64,000 nucleotides of DNA from Ruegeria aquimaris. Its GTDB lineage: Bacteria; Pseudomonadota; Alphaproteobacteria; Rhodobacterales; Rhodobacteraceae. The notes below the pieces were generated by a model. The model did not search any database, had not been told where the DNA came from, and was given only the letters and a program-made list of their open reading frames with translations. Every line of letters starts with the position of its first letter. Positions within the stretch are counted from its first letter, which is position 1. Location of the stretch: contig NZ_JAOWLB010000005.1 in the NCBI RefSeq assembly GCF_025751555.1, forward strand, positions 124,001 to 188,000, read 5' to 3'. The translations under genes and the position numbers were made by a program. This document shows positions 51,276 through 60,557 of the stretch, one piece after another.

Positions 51276-52309
51276 GATTTCTTTTTGCGCTGGGCACCGT
51301 GCTGAGCCTTGCCGCGGCCCCCTTGGCGGCGGATACGCCTGCCAAGCCGGTCAAGCTGATGCTGGTGAGCGAGGCCGCGCCCGGGTTCTCACGCCAGTTC
51401 TTTGGCCAGGTGGCGGCGCGGCGCACGGTCGATCTGGCCTTTCAGGTGGCCGGTCAGATCGTCGAATTTCCGGTGAACGAGGGCGTATTGCTGCCCAAGG
51501 GCAGCCTGATCGCGCGGCTGGATCTGGAGCCGTTCGAGCTGCAACTGGATCGCGCCCGGCTGCAAAAGGAACAGGCCGACCGGACGGTGGCGCGGCTGAG
51601 CCGGTTGAAGGGAACCACGGTCAGCCAGGTGTCGCTGGACGACGCGGAAACCAATGCGCAACTGGCGGCCATCGCGCTGCGCGATGCGGAATATGCGCTG
51701 GAACATGCAACGCTGACGGCACCTTTTGACGCGCTGATCTCGCGCCGCAACGTGGCGGCCTTTACCACCGTGGCGGCGGGGACGCCGGTGGCGCGCATCC
51801 ATGACATGTCGGAACTGCGGATCGAGGTGGACGTGCCCGAGATCCTGTTCCAGCGCGCGGGCGAGCCCGAGGATGTGACCATCACCGCGAAGTTTCCGGC
51901 CTCGGACCGGGAGTTTCCGTTGCAGATCCGCGAGTTCGATGCCGAGACATCGAGCGTCGGCCAGACATTCCGCATCAATTTCGGCTTTGCCCCGCCGCCC
52001 GATCTGAACGTGTTTCCCGGCTCGTCGGTGACGGTGAATGTGCGGGTCCGCGATGGCGAGCCGGGCATCGCGGTGCCGCCCTCGGCGATCATCGCCGATG
52101 CGGGCGGCGGTCCTGGTGTGATGATCTTTGAGCCCCCAGGCGCCGATACCGGAACGGTGCGGCGGCAGGCGGTCGAGATCGCGCCGCTGCCGGATGGATC
52201 GGTGCGGGTGCTGTCGGGCCTGGCCGAGGGCAACGAGATCGTCAGCGTCGGCGGTGCCAGCCTGAAGGACGGGCAAGCGGTGCGCCGGTTCACCGGCTTT
52301 GGCAACTGA
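51272..52309 (+). CDS. RND efflux periplasmic adaptor (membrane fusion protein)
   Basis: 345 residues. The signal peptide FLFALGTVLSLAAAPLAA is followed by the MFP layout: a barrel-sandwich half RTVDLAFQVAGQIVEFPVNEG, an alpha-hairpin (QLDRARLQKEQADRTVARLSRLK...), a second lipoyl half TLTAPFDALISRRNVAAFTTV, then beta-barrel and membrane-proximal domains (VRVLSGLAEGNEIVSVGG). It links the RND pump to an outer-membrane channel, which is not encoded nearby. Confidence 0.92.
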   Translation: MRFLFALGTVLSLAAAPLAADTPAKPVKLMLVSEAAPGFSRQFFGQVAARRTVDLAFQVAGQIVEFPVNEGVLLPKGSLIARLDLEPFELQLDRARLQKEQADRTVARLSRLKGTTVSQVSLDDAETNAQLAAIALRDAEYALEHATLTAPFDALISRRNVAAFTTVAAGTPVARIHDMSELRIEVDVPEILFQRAGEPEDVTITAKFPASDREFPLQIREFDAETSSVGQTFRINFGFAPPPDLNVFPGSSVTVNVRVRDGEPGIAVPPSAIIADAGGGPGVMIFEPPGADTGTVRRQAVEIAPLPDGSVRVLSGLAEGNEIVSVGGASLKDGQAVRRFTGFGN

Positions 52310-52320
52310 AGGGCCGGGTC

Positions 52321-55300
52321 ATGAACATCGCGCGCCTGTCGATTGAAAAGCCGCTTTATACCTGGCTGATCATCCTGATTTCGCTGGTTGGCGGTATCTG
52401 GGGTTTTGCCACACTGGGCCGGCTCGAAGACCCGGCCTTTACCATCAAGGAGGCGGTTGTTGTCACCCAGTATCCCGGTGCCACCGCCGAACAGGTGGCG
52501 CTGGAGGTGTCCGAGCCGCTGGAATCGGCGATCCAGAAGATGGACGAGGTGGAGACCATCACCTCGGTCAACCGGCCGGGGCAGTCGCTGATCTCGGTCG
52601 AGATCAAGTCGACCTATGACGGGGGTGAGCTGCCCGCGATCTGGACCAAGCTGCGCGCCCGTGTCGGCGATGCCGCGCGCGCCCTGCCCGATGGCGTCGG
52701 CGCGCCCTTTGTTGATGACAGTTTCGGCGATGTCTATGGCCTGTTCTATGCGGTGACCGCGCCCGGATACAGCGATGGTGAACAGCACGAGCTGGCCACA
52801 TGGCTGCGGCGCGAGCTGCTGGCGGTACCCGGTGTGGCGGGGGTTGAGGTGGCGGGCCTGCCGGACGAGGCGATCTTCGTCGAGCCCGATCTGGCGCTGT
52901 CGGTGAACCAGAACGTGCCGGTGCAGGCCATCGCCGACGCCATTGCCACCGCCGATTCCGTGCGCGACGCGGGCACCCTGCGCAACAACGGTGGCAAGAC
53001 CGCGATCCTGCGGCCCGAAGGCTCGGACAGTGTGGACGCCATCGCCGGGCTGTCGGTGGGCGTCCAGGGCAAGGTCATCAACCTGTTCGACATGGCGCAG
53101 GTGCATCGGGGGCGGCAAGCCGACCCGGACCTGATCATCCGCCATAACGGGGGTGAGGCGTTCACGCTGGGCATCGCGGGACTGGCGACCGAGAATATTG
53201 TCGAGGTGGGACAGCGGGTGGATGCAAGGCTGGCGGAACTGGACGGCGATATCCCGGCCGGTGTGACGCTGGAACCGATCTATCAGCAGCATGTGGTGGT
53301 CGAGGAGGCAAGCAACGCCTTCCTCGTCAACCTGGCGATGTCGGTGGCCATCGTGGTGGCGGTGCTGGCGCTGTTCATGGGCTGGCGCGCGGCGGTTGTG
53401 GTGGGGGCGACCCTGCTCTTGACCGTGGTCGGCACGCTTCTCTTCATGGCGCTGTTTTCCATCGAGATGGAACGGATCTCGCTCGGCGCGCTGATCATCG
53501 CCATGGGGATGCTGGTGGACAATGCCATCGTGGTGGCCGAGGGGATGCAGATCGCGATGCTGCGCGGCAAGCCTTCGCGCGCGGCCGCCGACGAGGCGGC
53601 GGGCAAGACGCAGATCCCGCTGCTGGGGGCCACCGTGATCGGGATCATGGCCTTTGCCGGGATCGGCCTCAGCCCCGATGCGACGGGTGAGTTCCTGTTC
53701 TCGCTCTTTGCGGTCATCGGCATTTCGCTGCTCTTGAGTTGGGTGCTGGCGCTGACGGTGACGCCGCTGTTGGGGCATTACTTCTTCAAGCAGGGGCATG
53801 CGGATGCAGCCGATGCCTATGGCGGGCCGCTGTTCCGGGCCTATGCGGCGACTTTGCGCGGCGCGCTGCGGATGCGCTGGCTGGTGGTGGTGGGGCTGGT
53901 CGCGGTGACGGCGGCCTGTTTCGCGGGCTTTGGCCTGATGAAGCAGCAGTTCTTTCCCAATTCGAACACGCCGCTGTTCTTCGTGCATTACAAGCTGCCG
54001 CAGGGTACGCCCATCGAGACCACCGCAGGCGATCTGGCCGAAGTCGAGGCCTGGCTGGCCGAACGCCCGGATGTGGTGGCTTACACCACATTTGCCGGGC
54101 AAGGGGCGACGCGGTTCATGCTGACCTATGCGGCGGAGAAACCGAACCCCTCTTACGGGCACATGATCGTGCGGACCGAGAGCATCGAGGATATCCCCGC
54201 GCTTCAGGCCGATCTGGAGGCGTTTGGCACCGCCACCTTCCCCGAGGGCGAGTTCCGCACCAGGCGGCTGGTCTTTGGCCCCGGAGGCGGCGACCCGATC
54301 CAGGTGCGGTTCTCGGGGCCCGATCCGGCGGTGCTGCGGCAGTTGGCCGATACTGCTATGGCAGAGATGCGGGCGGCCTCGGGTGAGATCACCGGCGTGC
54401 GGTCGAATTGGCACGAGCAGGAACTGGCGCTGCGGCCCGTTTATGCCACCGAGCGGGCGCAGATCGCGGGCGTCAGCCGCGACGATATCGCCGACATGCT
54501 GCGGTTTTCCACCGATGGCATCACCAGCGGGGTGCTGCGCGAGCGCGACCGGCTGATCCCGATCATCGTCCGCCGCCCTGCCGATGGGCCTTACTCCATC
54601 GTCGATCAGGTGGTCTATTCACCGCTGTCCGGGAAATTCGTGCCGGTCGAACAGATGGTGGACGGGTTCGAATACGAGGCGGTCAACACGCTGGTGCATC
54701 GTCGCGACAGGCTGCTGACGGTGACCGTGGGTGCCGACATTCCCGCCGACCTGACCGCCGCCCAGGTGCATGCCGAGGTTCGCCCGGTCATCGAGGCGAT
54801 CCCGCTGCCGCCGGGCTATCGGATGGAATGGGGCGGCGAGTTCGAGGATTCGGCCAAGGCGCAGGAAAGCCTGGGCAAGCAATTGCCGCTGAGCCTGTTG
54901 ATCATGGTGCTGATCTCGATCCTCTTGTTCAACGCGATCCGCCAGCCGGTGATCATCTGGCTTTTGGTGCCGATGTCGGTGAACGGGGTGGTGATCGGCC
55001 TGTTGGGGACCGGGTTGCCATTTACCTTTACCGCGCTTCTGGGTCTCTTGAGCCTGTCGGGGATGCTGATCAAGAACGGCATCGTGCTGGTCGAGGAGAT
55101 CGACCTTGTCCGGGCCGAGGGCAAACCGCTGCGGGATGCCATTGTCGAGGCCTCGGTATCGCGGATCCGGCCGGTGATGCTGGCGGCCGTTACCACCATT
55201 CTGGGCATGGCGCCGCTGTTGTGGGATGCGTTCTTTGTCTCGATGGCGGTGACGATCATGGGCGGGCTGGCATTCGCCACCGTGCTGACCCTGATCGCGG

Positions 55301-55347
55301 CGCCGGTGTTCTATGACCTGTTCTTCAGCCGCGAGGCGCGGGCCTGA
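52321..55347 (+). CDS. RND-family multidrug/solute efflux permease (AcrB/HAE-like)
   Basis: 1008 residues with twelve TM segments and two large periplasmic loops. SIEKPLYTWLIILISLVGGI begins TM1. The TM4 proton-relay motif IAMGMLVDNAIVVAEG is intact with Asp, and the matching second half has LSLSGMLIKNGIVLVEEID. VTPLLGHYFF closes the first half. It is a proton-driven exporter of hydrophobic compounds, trimeric with the adaptor upstream. Close to AcrB/CusA-like families; the substrate is unknown. Starts 12 bp after the adaptor gene. Confidence 0.95.
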   Translation: MNIARLSIEKPLYTWLIILISLVGGIWGFATLGRLEDPAFTIKEAVVVTQYPGATAEQVALEVSEPLESAIQKMDEVETITSVNRPGQSLISVEIKSTYDGGELPAIWTKLRARVGDAARALPDGVGAPFVDDSFGDVYGLFYAVTAPGYSDGEQHELATWLRRELLAVPGVAGVEVAGLPDEAIFVEPDLALSVNQNVPVQAIADAIATADSVRDAGTLRNNGGKTAILRPEGSDSVDAIAGLSVGVQGKVINLFDMAQVHRGRQADPDLIIRHNGGEAFTLGIAGLATENIVEVGQRVDARLAELDGDIPAGVTLEPIYQQHVVVEEASNAFLVNLAMSVAIVVAVLALFMGWRAAVVVGATLLLTVVGTLLFMALFSIEMERISLGALIIAMGMLVDNAIVVAEGMQIAMLRGKPSRAAADEAAGKTQIPLLGATVIGIMAFAGIGLSPDATGEFLFSLFAVIGISLLLSWVLALTVTPLLGHYFFKQGHADAADAYGGPLFRAYAATLRGALRMRWLVVVGLVAVTAACFAGFGLMKQQFFPNSNTPLFFVHYKLPQGTPIETTAGDLAEVEAWLAERPDVVAYTTFAGQGATRFMLTYAAEKPNPSYGHMIVRTESIEDIPALQADLEAFGTATFPEGEFRTRRLVFGPGGGDPIQVRFSGPDPAVLRQLADTAMAEMRAASGEITGVRSNWHEQELALRPVYATERAQIAGVSRDDIADMLRFSTDGITSGVLRERDRLIPIIVRRPADGPYSIVDQVVYSPLSGKFVPVEQMVDGFEYEAVNTLVHRRDRLLTVTVGADIPADLTAAQVHAEVRPVIEAIPLPPGYRMEWGGEFEDSAKAQESLGKQLPLSLLIMVLISILLFNAIRQPVIIWLLVPMSVNGVVIGLLGTGLPFTFTALLGLLSLSGMLIKNGIVLVEEIDLVRAEGKPLRDAIVEASVSRIRPVMLAAVTTILGMAPLLWDAFFVSMAVTIMGGLAFATVLTLIAAPVFYDLFFSREARA

Positions 55348-55365
55348 GCGGGGCCGGCACGGGCG

Positions 55366-55776
55366 TCAGGCGCCCGCGTCCGTCGCCGGGTCATAGTGAT
55401 AGTGAAAGCAGGAGATCTTGTTGCCATCCGGGTCGCGCAGATAGGCGACATAGAAATCCGGCCCGTAATAGGGGCGGGTGCCCGGCACGCCCGCATCGGT
55501 GCCGCCATGGGCCAGACCGGCGGCATGAAAGGCGCGCACCTGCGCCGCGTCGCGGGCGGGGAAACCCACCATGGTGCCATTGCCGGTGCTGGCGGGTGAA
55601 CCGTCAAACGGCGCGCAGACCCAGAAGCCGGTGCCATTGTCATAGTCCTGGCCCCAACCGGCCCAGCCCTCGGGCCAGTCGGGCAGGCGGGGCTGATCCA
55701 GTACGGCGAAGACCGCGTCATAGAACCGGACCGCCCGGGTCAGGTCGTTGGTGCCAAAGGTGGTGTAGATGTTCAT
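55366..55776 (-). CDS. VOC-family (glyoxalase-like) protein
   Basis: A 136-residue VOC fold: YTTFGTNDLTRAVRFYDAVF, GTGFWVCAPFDGSPAS, VRAFHAAGLAHGGTDAG, and FYVAYLRDPDGNKISCFHYH. It has the expected paired beta-alpha-beta-beta-beta modules. Metal ligands are incomplete, so enzymatic role (dioxygenase, isomerase, resistance) is open. The start is ATG 55776 behind GGAGG. Convergent with the RND gene. Confidence 0.85.
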   Translation of the reverse strand: MNIYTTFGTNDLTRAVRFYDAVFAVLDQPRLPDWPEGWAGWGQDYDNGTGFWVCAPFDGSPASTGNGTMVGFPARDAAQVRAFHAAGLAHGGTDAGVPGTRPYYGPDFYVAYLRDPDGNKISCFHYHYDPATDAGA

Positions 55777-55904
55777 GGGGCCTCCGCGAATGGTTGGCCG
55801 CATTCTGCGAGACGGAAGAGACGGATGCAATTCCTCCGCGATCAAACAGCCTGCCCCTGCTCTCTGATTATATAACCTTTTGAGAGGCATTACTTGTGTC
55901 TCTG

Positions 55905-55929
55905 GTTGCAAAAAACAGTTTTTTGCAAC
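55905..55929. promoter_or_regulatory. 25-bp perfect palindrome
   Basis: Arms GTTGCAAAAAAC and GTTTTTTGCAAC are exact complements around one central A. It is in AT-rich DNA 28 bases before the lipoprotein start. It fits an operator, or a hairpin/terminator with built-in T-run. Confidence 0.6.
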
Positions 55930-55956
55930 TATACTTGGACAAGTATTGGGGGGGAT

Positions 55957-56586
55957 ATGAGGGCATTCATCTATTTACTTGCGATTTCAGTAACTTCTTT
56001 AACGTCAGGCTGCGTTAGCAGAAGCCAGTTGGCACAAAAGGAGGGAAACAATGCCGCCATCTATTTCTCGGCGACGACAAACGCCGAGTTGCTTGCGGCA
56101 GGGCTGACGGTTGCCAACGAATACTTGTCGCTCTCGGATGCCGTTGCGACACAGCAGGATGGCGTTACGGTCTTCAACATCCTGCTGGCCGCCGGGGCGG
56201 CAGCCGGTGTGGTCAACGGGATGAGTGCCGACAGTCTGGCGCGGATAGGGATCGGCGGTCTGGCCATCAACCAGACCAGTTCCTATTTCGATCCGGCAAC
56301 GACCAGAAATGCGCTGACCACCGCCGCCAAACGGCAATATTGTATCGTAAATGCGGGAAAAACCTATGCTCCCGAAGATGAGGTCGCCCGCGCGGAACTC
56401 AGGGAGGCGTTTCTGAATGTACGGTTTCAGTTGCGCGAGGACCTGAACAGAAACCCGAAATATTATGCGGACCTGTTCAAACAGTATCAGGAAAGAGGGA
56501 CTGTGAACGAAAGAGCCTCGCCGGATCACCGAACAATGGACAAGCTGCATGCCGAGATCCTGGAATGCCTTGCCACGCAGGGATGA
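55957..56586 (+). CDS. hypothetical lipoprotein
   Basis: 209 residues. The signal RAFIYLLAISVTSLTSGC has a lipobox (TSGC), then VSRSQLAQKEGNNAAIYFSA, a Gly/Ala-rich hydrophobic patch (NILLAAGAAAGVVNGMSADS), and a charged helical C-terminus with Cys near YCIVNAGKTY and ILECLATQG. No family recognised. Codon use and the upstream stretch are more AT-rich than the surroundings, suggesting recent acquisition. The start is ATG 55957 after a run of eight G. Confidence 0.7.
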   Translation: MRAFIYLLAISVTSLTSGCVSRSQLAQKEGNNAAIYFSATTNAELLAAGLTVANEYLSLSDAVATQQDGVTVFNILLAAGAAAGVVNGMSADSLARIGIGGLAINQTSSYFDPATTRNALTTAAKRQYCIVNAGKTYAPEDEVARAELREAFLNVRFQLREDLNRNPKYYADLFKQYQERGTVNERASPDHRTMDKLHAEILECLATQG

Positions 56587-56697
56587 GCGCCATTCGGCGG
56601 CGCCCGGCGAGAGAGGCTGCACCATGATCGCGCCTTTGGTCTACGCCTTTCGGCAAGTCATCATGGGCGGGTGAACGCGTGACCGGCGGATGTAGCC

Positions 56698-56775
56698 TCA
56701 GATGAAGGGGATTAGGGGAATGCCGTTGCAGGCGCTGAGCGCCAGCAGGCTGGCGAGGAAGAGGGTCAGGCGCAT
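56698..56775 (-). CDS. 25-residue lipoprotein
   Basis: MRLTLFLASLLALSAC followed by NGIPLIPFI and TGA. A complete lipoprotein signal with lipobox LSAC leaves a mature peptide of only 10 residues (CNGIPLIPFI). AGGAG stands 8 bases before the ATG. The signal, start and stop make coding likely despite the length. It may be a membrane-active or regulatory micro-lipoprotein like entericidins, but it shares no specific sequence with them that I can see. Confidence 0.7.
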   Translation of the reverse strand: MRLTLFLASLLALSACNGIPLIPFI

Positions 56776-56885
56776 TGTTGCGCTCCTTTTGCTGCTGCGA
56801 TCAGGGTAGACTGAGGGTCCTTCCCTTGCGGGTCAACAGCGCGGGGGGACTTCGGTCGGGACTGCGGCCCTGAGGGCGCACAGGC

Positions 56886-56950
56886 GGAGCGCGCCGGGGG
56901 ACGCCGTCCCCCGGACCCCCTGGGAGTATTTGCAACCAGAAAGAAGCAGG
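56886..56950 (-). repeat. 3'-end AAATACTCC element, copy 5
   Basis: Read from the carB end: CTTCTTTCTGGTTGC, AAATACTCCC, AGGGGGT, then a hairpin CCGGGGGAC/GTCCCCCGG with a 3-base loop (56894-56914). It starts about 40 bases after the carB stop. Confidence 0.75.
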
Positions 56951-56990
56951 AGAGACCGGGTTTTCGCCGGTTTCTCCCGGTTTTGGGGTG

Positions 56991-59900
56991 TCAGCCCTGA
57001 AGGCTGCGCACCTCGATATCGCCTTCGGCCTGCGCCTTGATCGCCAGGGCGGCGGCATGGCTGCCGGCGGCGGTGGTGAAATAGGGGATCTTGTCGTAGA
57101 GCGCGATGGAGCGGATGGCCTTGCTGTCGCTCACCGCCTGGGCGCCTTCGGTGGTGTTCATCACCAGATGCACCTGCCCGTCTTTCAGCATGTCGCCCAC
57201 GTCGGGGCGGCCTTCGTAGACCTTGTTCACCACCGCGCAGGGCACGCCGTGACCGGCGAGCCAGCTTTGGGTGCCGCGGGTCGCCACGAGGGTGAAACCC
57301 TGATCCACCAGCACCTGCGCAGCCTCGAGCATGGCGGCGCCCTTGTCGGCATCCTTGATCGAGATGAAGGCGCAGCCCGAGGACGGCAGCACCATGCCCG
57401 CGCCCATCTGCGCCTTGAGGAAGGCGCGCGCAAAGGAGCGGTCCCAGCCCATCACCTCGCCAGTGGAGCGCATTTCCGGGCCGAGGATGGTGTCGACACC
57501 GGGGAAGCGGGCGAAGGGCAGCACCGCCTCCTTGACCGAGAACCAGGGCATGTTGGGATCGGCCAGCGTCATCTGGTCGGCGATCTTGGTATCCTCGCCC
57601 TCCTTGTAGGGGGGGCGCATCGGGAAGGCGCCGAGTTTCTCGCCCGCCATGACACGCGCGGCGATGGAGGCGATAGCCGAGTCCGTGGCCTTGGCCACGA
57701 AGGGCACGGTACGGCTGGCGCGGGGGTTGACCTCGATCAGGTAGATCTCGTCCTGCCCCTGCTCATTGGCCTTGATCGCAAATTGCACGTTCATCAGGCC
57801 GACCACGTTGAGGGCGCGGGCCAGCTTGTTGGTCTGGTCCTTGATCTGCTCGATGATCTCGGGCGAGAGCGAATAGGGCGGCAGCGAACAGGCGCTGTCG
57901 CCGGAGTGCACGCCCGCCTCTTCGATATGCTGCATGATGCCCGCGACATGCACCGCCTCGCCATCGCAGAGCGCGTCCACGTCGAGTTCGACCGCGCCCG
58001 AGAGATAGCTGTCGAGCAGCACCGGGCTGTCGCCCGAAACCACCACCGCCTCGGCGATGTAGCGGCGCAGCTGATCCATGTCGCGCACGATTTCCATGGC
58101 GCGCCCCCCCAGCACGTAAGAGGGGCGGATCACCAGCGGGAAGCCGATAGTCTCGGCAATCGCCAGTGCTTGGGCATCGGTCGAGGCGATGCCGTTCTTG
58201 GGCTGTTTCAGGCCCAGACGGTTGACCAGATCCTGGAACCGCTCACGGTCTTCGGCAAGGTCGATGGCGTCGGGCGTGGTACCCAGGATCGGGATACCCG
58301 CCTGTTCCAGCGCATTGGCGAGTTTCAGCGGGGTCTGGCCGCCGAATTGCACGATGACGCCGTGCAGGGTGCCGTTCTGCTGCTCGACCCGCAGGATTTC
58401 CATCACATGTTCAAAGGTCAGCGGTTCGAAATAGAGCCGGTCCGAAGTGTCATAGTCGGTCGACACGGTTTCGGGGTTGCAGTTGACCATGATGGTTTCG
58501 TAGCCGACATCGGTCAGCGCGAAACAGGCATGGCAGCAGCAATAGTCGAACTCGATCCCCTGCCCGATCCGGTTGGGACCGCCACCCAGAATGACCACCT
58601 TCTTGCGGTCGGAGGGGCGCGCCTCGCATTCCACCTCGCCCATCATCGGGGCCTCGTAGGTGGAGTACATATAGGGGGTCTGCGCCTCGAACTCTGCGGC
58701 GCAGGTGTCGATCCGCTTGAACACGGCGGTGACGCCCAGGTTGTGGCGGGCGCGGCGCACATTGTCCTCGTCGCGGCCGGTGAGCTTGCCCAGACGCGCG
58801 TCGGTGAAGCCCAGCATCTTGAGCGCGCGCAGGCCTTCCTCGTTGGTGGGCAGGCCGGTCTTGCGCAGGGTGCGTTCTTCTTCGACGATCTCGCGGATGC
58901 GGGCCAGGAACCAGGGATCGAACTTGGTGACGCCAAAGATCTCGTCATCCGACAGCCCGTGCCGCATCGCCTGGGCGATGGTGCGCAGCCGGTCGGGGGT
59001 CTGGCGGCTGATCGCCTTGATCACATGCGCCTTGTCGTCCGCGCCTTCGACCGCATCCCAGAGGCCGACGGAGAGGCCGGGAATGGTAACCTCGTCAAAG
59101 CCTGTCAGGCCCGATTCCATCGAGGCCAGCGCCTTTTGCATCGATTCGTGGATGGTGCGGCCGATCGACATCGCCTCGCCCACCGATTTCATCGCGGTGG
59201 TGAGGTAGGGTTCCGATCCGGGGAACTTCTCGAAGGCGAATTTCGGGATCTTGGTGACGACATAGTCGATGGTCGGCTCGAAGCTAGCCGGTGTCACCTT
59301 GGTGATGTCATTGTCCAGCTCGTCGAGCGTATAGCCCACCGCCAGCTTGGCCGCGATCTTGGCGATCGGGAAGCCGGTCGCCTTAGAGGCCAGCGCGGAG
59401 GAACGCGACACCCGCGGGTTCATCTCGATCACTACCATGCGGCCGTCATCCGGGTTCACCGCCCATTGCACGTTGGAACCGCCGGTTTCGACCCCGATCT
59501 CGCGCAGCACGGCAATGGAGCCGTTACGCATGATCTGGTATTCCTTGTCGGTCAGCGTCAGCGCCGGGGCCACGGTGATAGAGTCGCCGGTATGCACGCC
59601 CATCGGGTCGACGTTTTCGATCGAACAGACGATGATCGCATTGTCCGCCTTGTCGCGGACAACCTCCATCTCGTATTCCTTCCAGCCCAAGAGGCTCTCG
59701 TCGATCAGGATCTGCGCCACCGGCGAAGCTTCGAGACCCGACCGGCAGAAATGCTCGTAATCGTCGCGGTTATAGGCTACGCCGCCGCCGGTGCCGCCGA
59801 GGGTAAAGGCGGGACGGATGATCGCGGGCAGGCCGATTTCCTCGAGCGCGTCCATCGCCTGGGCCAGGCCCGCGCGGATGTCGTATTTGCCTTTGTCGTT

Positions 59901-60359
59901 CTTGGGGGCCGACACGATGGTCGCCTTGGGGTTTTCCAGCCCGATCCGGTCCATCGCCTCGCGGAACAGTTTGCGATCCTCGGCCATTTCGATGGCATGG
60001 CGCTTGGCGCCGATCATCTCGACCCCGAATTTCTCCAGCACCCCCATCTCTTCGAGCGCCAGCGAGGTGTTGAGGCCGGTCTGCCCGCCCATGGTGGGCA
60101 GCAGCGCGTCGGGGCGCTCTTTCTCGATGATCTTGGCGACCACCTCGGGGGTGATCGGCTCGATATAGGTGGCATCGGCCAGGCCCGGGTCGGTCATGAT
60201 CGTCGCCGGGTTCGAGTTCACCAGGATCACCCGATAACCCTCTTCGCGCAGCGCCTTGCAGGCCTGTGCGCCGGAGTAGTCGAATTCACAGGCCTGCCCG
60301 ATGACAATTGGCCCGGCTCCAATGATCATGATCGACTGGATGTCGGTTCTCTTCGGCAT
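56991..60359 (-). CDS. carB: carbamoyl-phosphate synthase large subunit
   Basis: 1122 residues, slightly longer than the E. coli protein (1073). Two homologous ATP-grasp halves: [20 protein letters not shown] in half one and [20 protein letters not shown] in half two. Catalytic/metal stretches [17 protein letters not shown] and [17 protein letters not shown] are conserved, and a C-terminal MGS-like allosteric domain is present (from about residue 980; [10 protein letters not shown]-type start, TRGT). It makes carbamoyl phosphate for arginine and pyrimidines with CarA (not in the window). Divergent from pabB. Confidence 0.97.
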   Translation of the reverse strand: MPKRTDIQSIMIIGAGPIVIGQACEFDYSGAQACKALREEGYRVILVNSNPATIMTDPGLADATYIEPITPEVVAKIIEKERPDALLPTMGGQTGLNTSLALEEMGVLEKFGVEMIGAKRHAIEMAEDRKLFREAMDRIGLENPKATIVSAPKNDKGKYDIRAGLAQAMDALEEIGLPAIIRPAFTLGGTGGGVAYNRDDYEHFCRSGLEASPVAQILIDESLLGWKEYEMEVVRDKADNAIIVCSIENVDPMGVHTGDSITVAPALTLTDKEYQIMRNGSIAVLREIGVETGGSNVQWAVNPDDGRMVVIEMNPRVSRSSALASKATGFPIAKIAAKLAVGYTLDELDNDITKVTPASFEPTIDYVVTKIPKFAFEKFPGSEPYLTTAMKSVGEAMSIGRTIHESMQKALASMESGLTGFDEVTIPGLSVGLWDAVEGADDKAHVIKAISRQTPDRLRTIAQAMRHGLSDDEIFGVTKFDPWFLARIREIVEEERTLRKTGLPTNEEGLRALKMLGFTDARLGKLTGRDEDNVRRARHNLGVTAVFKRIDTCAAEFEAQTPYMYSTYEAPMMGEVECEARPSDRKKVVILGGGPNRIGQGIEFDYCCCHACFALTDVGYETIMVNCNPETVSTDYDTSDRLYFEPLTFEHVMEILRVEQQNGTLHGVIVQFGGQTPLKLANALEQAGIPILGTTPDAIDLAEDRERFQDLVNRLGLKQPKNGIASTDAQALAIAETIGFPLVIRPSYVLGGRAMEIVRDMDQLRRYIAEAVVVSGDSPVLLDSYLSGAVELDVDALCDGEAVHVAGIMQHIEEAGVHSGDSACSLPPYSLSPEIIEQIKDQTNKLARALNVVGLMNVQFAIKANEQGQDEIYLIEVNPRASRTVPFVAKATDSAIASIAARVMAGEKLGAFPMRPPYKEGEDTKIADQMTLADPNMPWFSVKEAVLPFARFPGVDTILGPEMRSTGEVMGWDRSFARAFLKAQMGAGMVLPSSGCAFISIKDADKGAAMLEAAQVLVDQGFTLVATRGTQSWLAGHGVPCAVVNKVYEGRPDVGDMLKDGQVHLVMNTTEGAQAVSDSKAIRSIALYDKIPYFTTAAGSHAAALAIKAQAEGDIEVRSLQG

Positions 60360-60458
60360 GGCTGGCCCCTTTGATTTTCTAGCGAGTCACGAGCGCCCGC
60401 CCAGCGCTCAAATTGTCGTGCGTTATAGGCGCCTCGGGGAAAGGTGCAAGAGGGATCG

Positions 60459-60484
60459 GAAAGCGGCGTGAATTTGCCGCTTTC
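60459..60484. promoter_or_regulatory. inverted repeat in the carB-pabB divergent region
   Basis: GAAAGCGGC and GCCGCTTTC are exact 9-bp arms with an 8-base loop, about 100 bases upstream of the carB start and 74 before pabB. Operator or leader hairpin; no known family matched. Confidence 0.45.
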
Positions 60485-60557
60485 GACTCTTTCGCCCGGG
60501 CGCGAAATCTCTATACCGCCTGCTCACGCCAAATGGCAGTGCAGACGGAGACCGGCA

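Noticed and set aside
56988-60374. A 1128-codon open frame on the plus strand, antisense to carB
   Set aside because: Its composition (His/Arg/Gly/Asp-rich, no domains) is what the complement of GC-biased codons gives. carB on the other strand is unmistakable. Other long antisense frames (e.g. 51454-54414, 5928-7352, 12386-13603) are rejected for the same reason.
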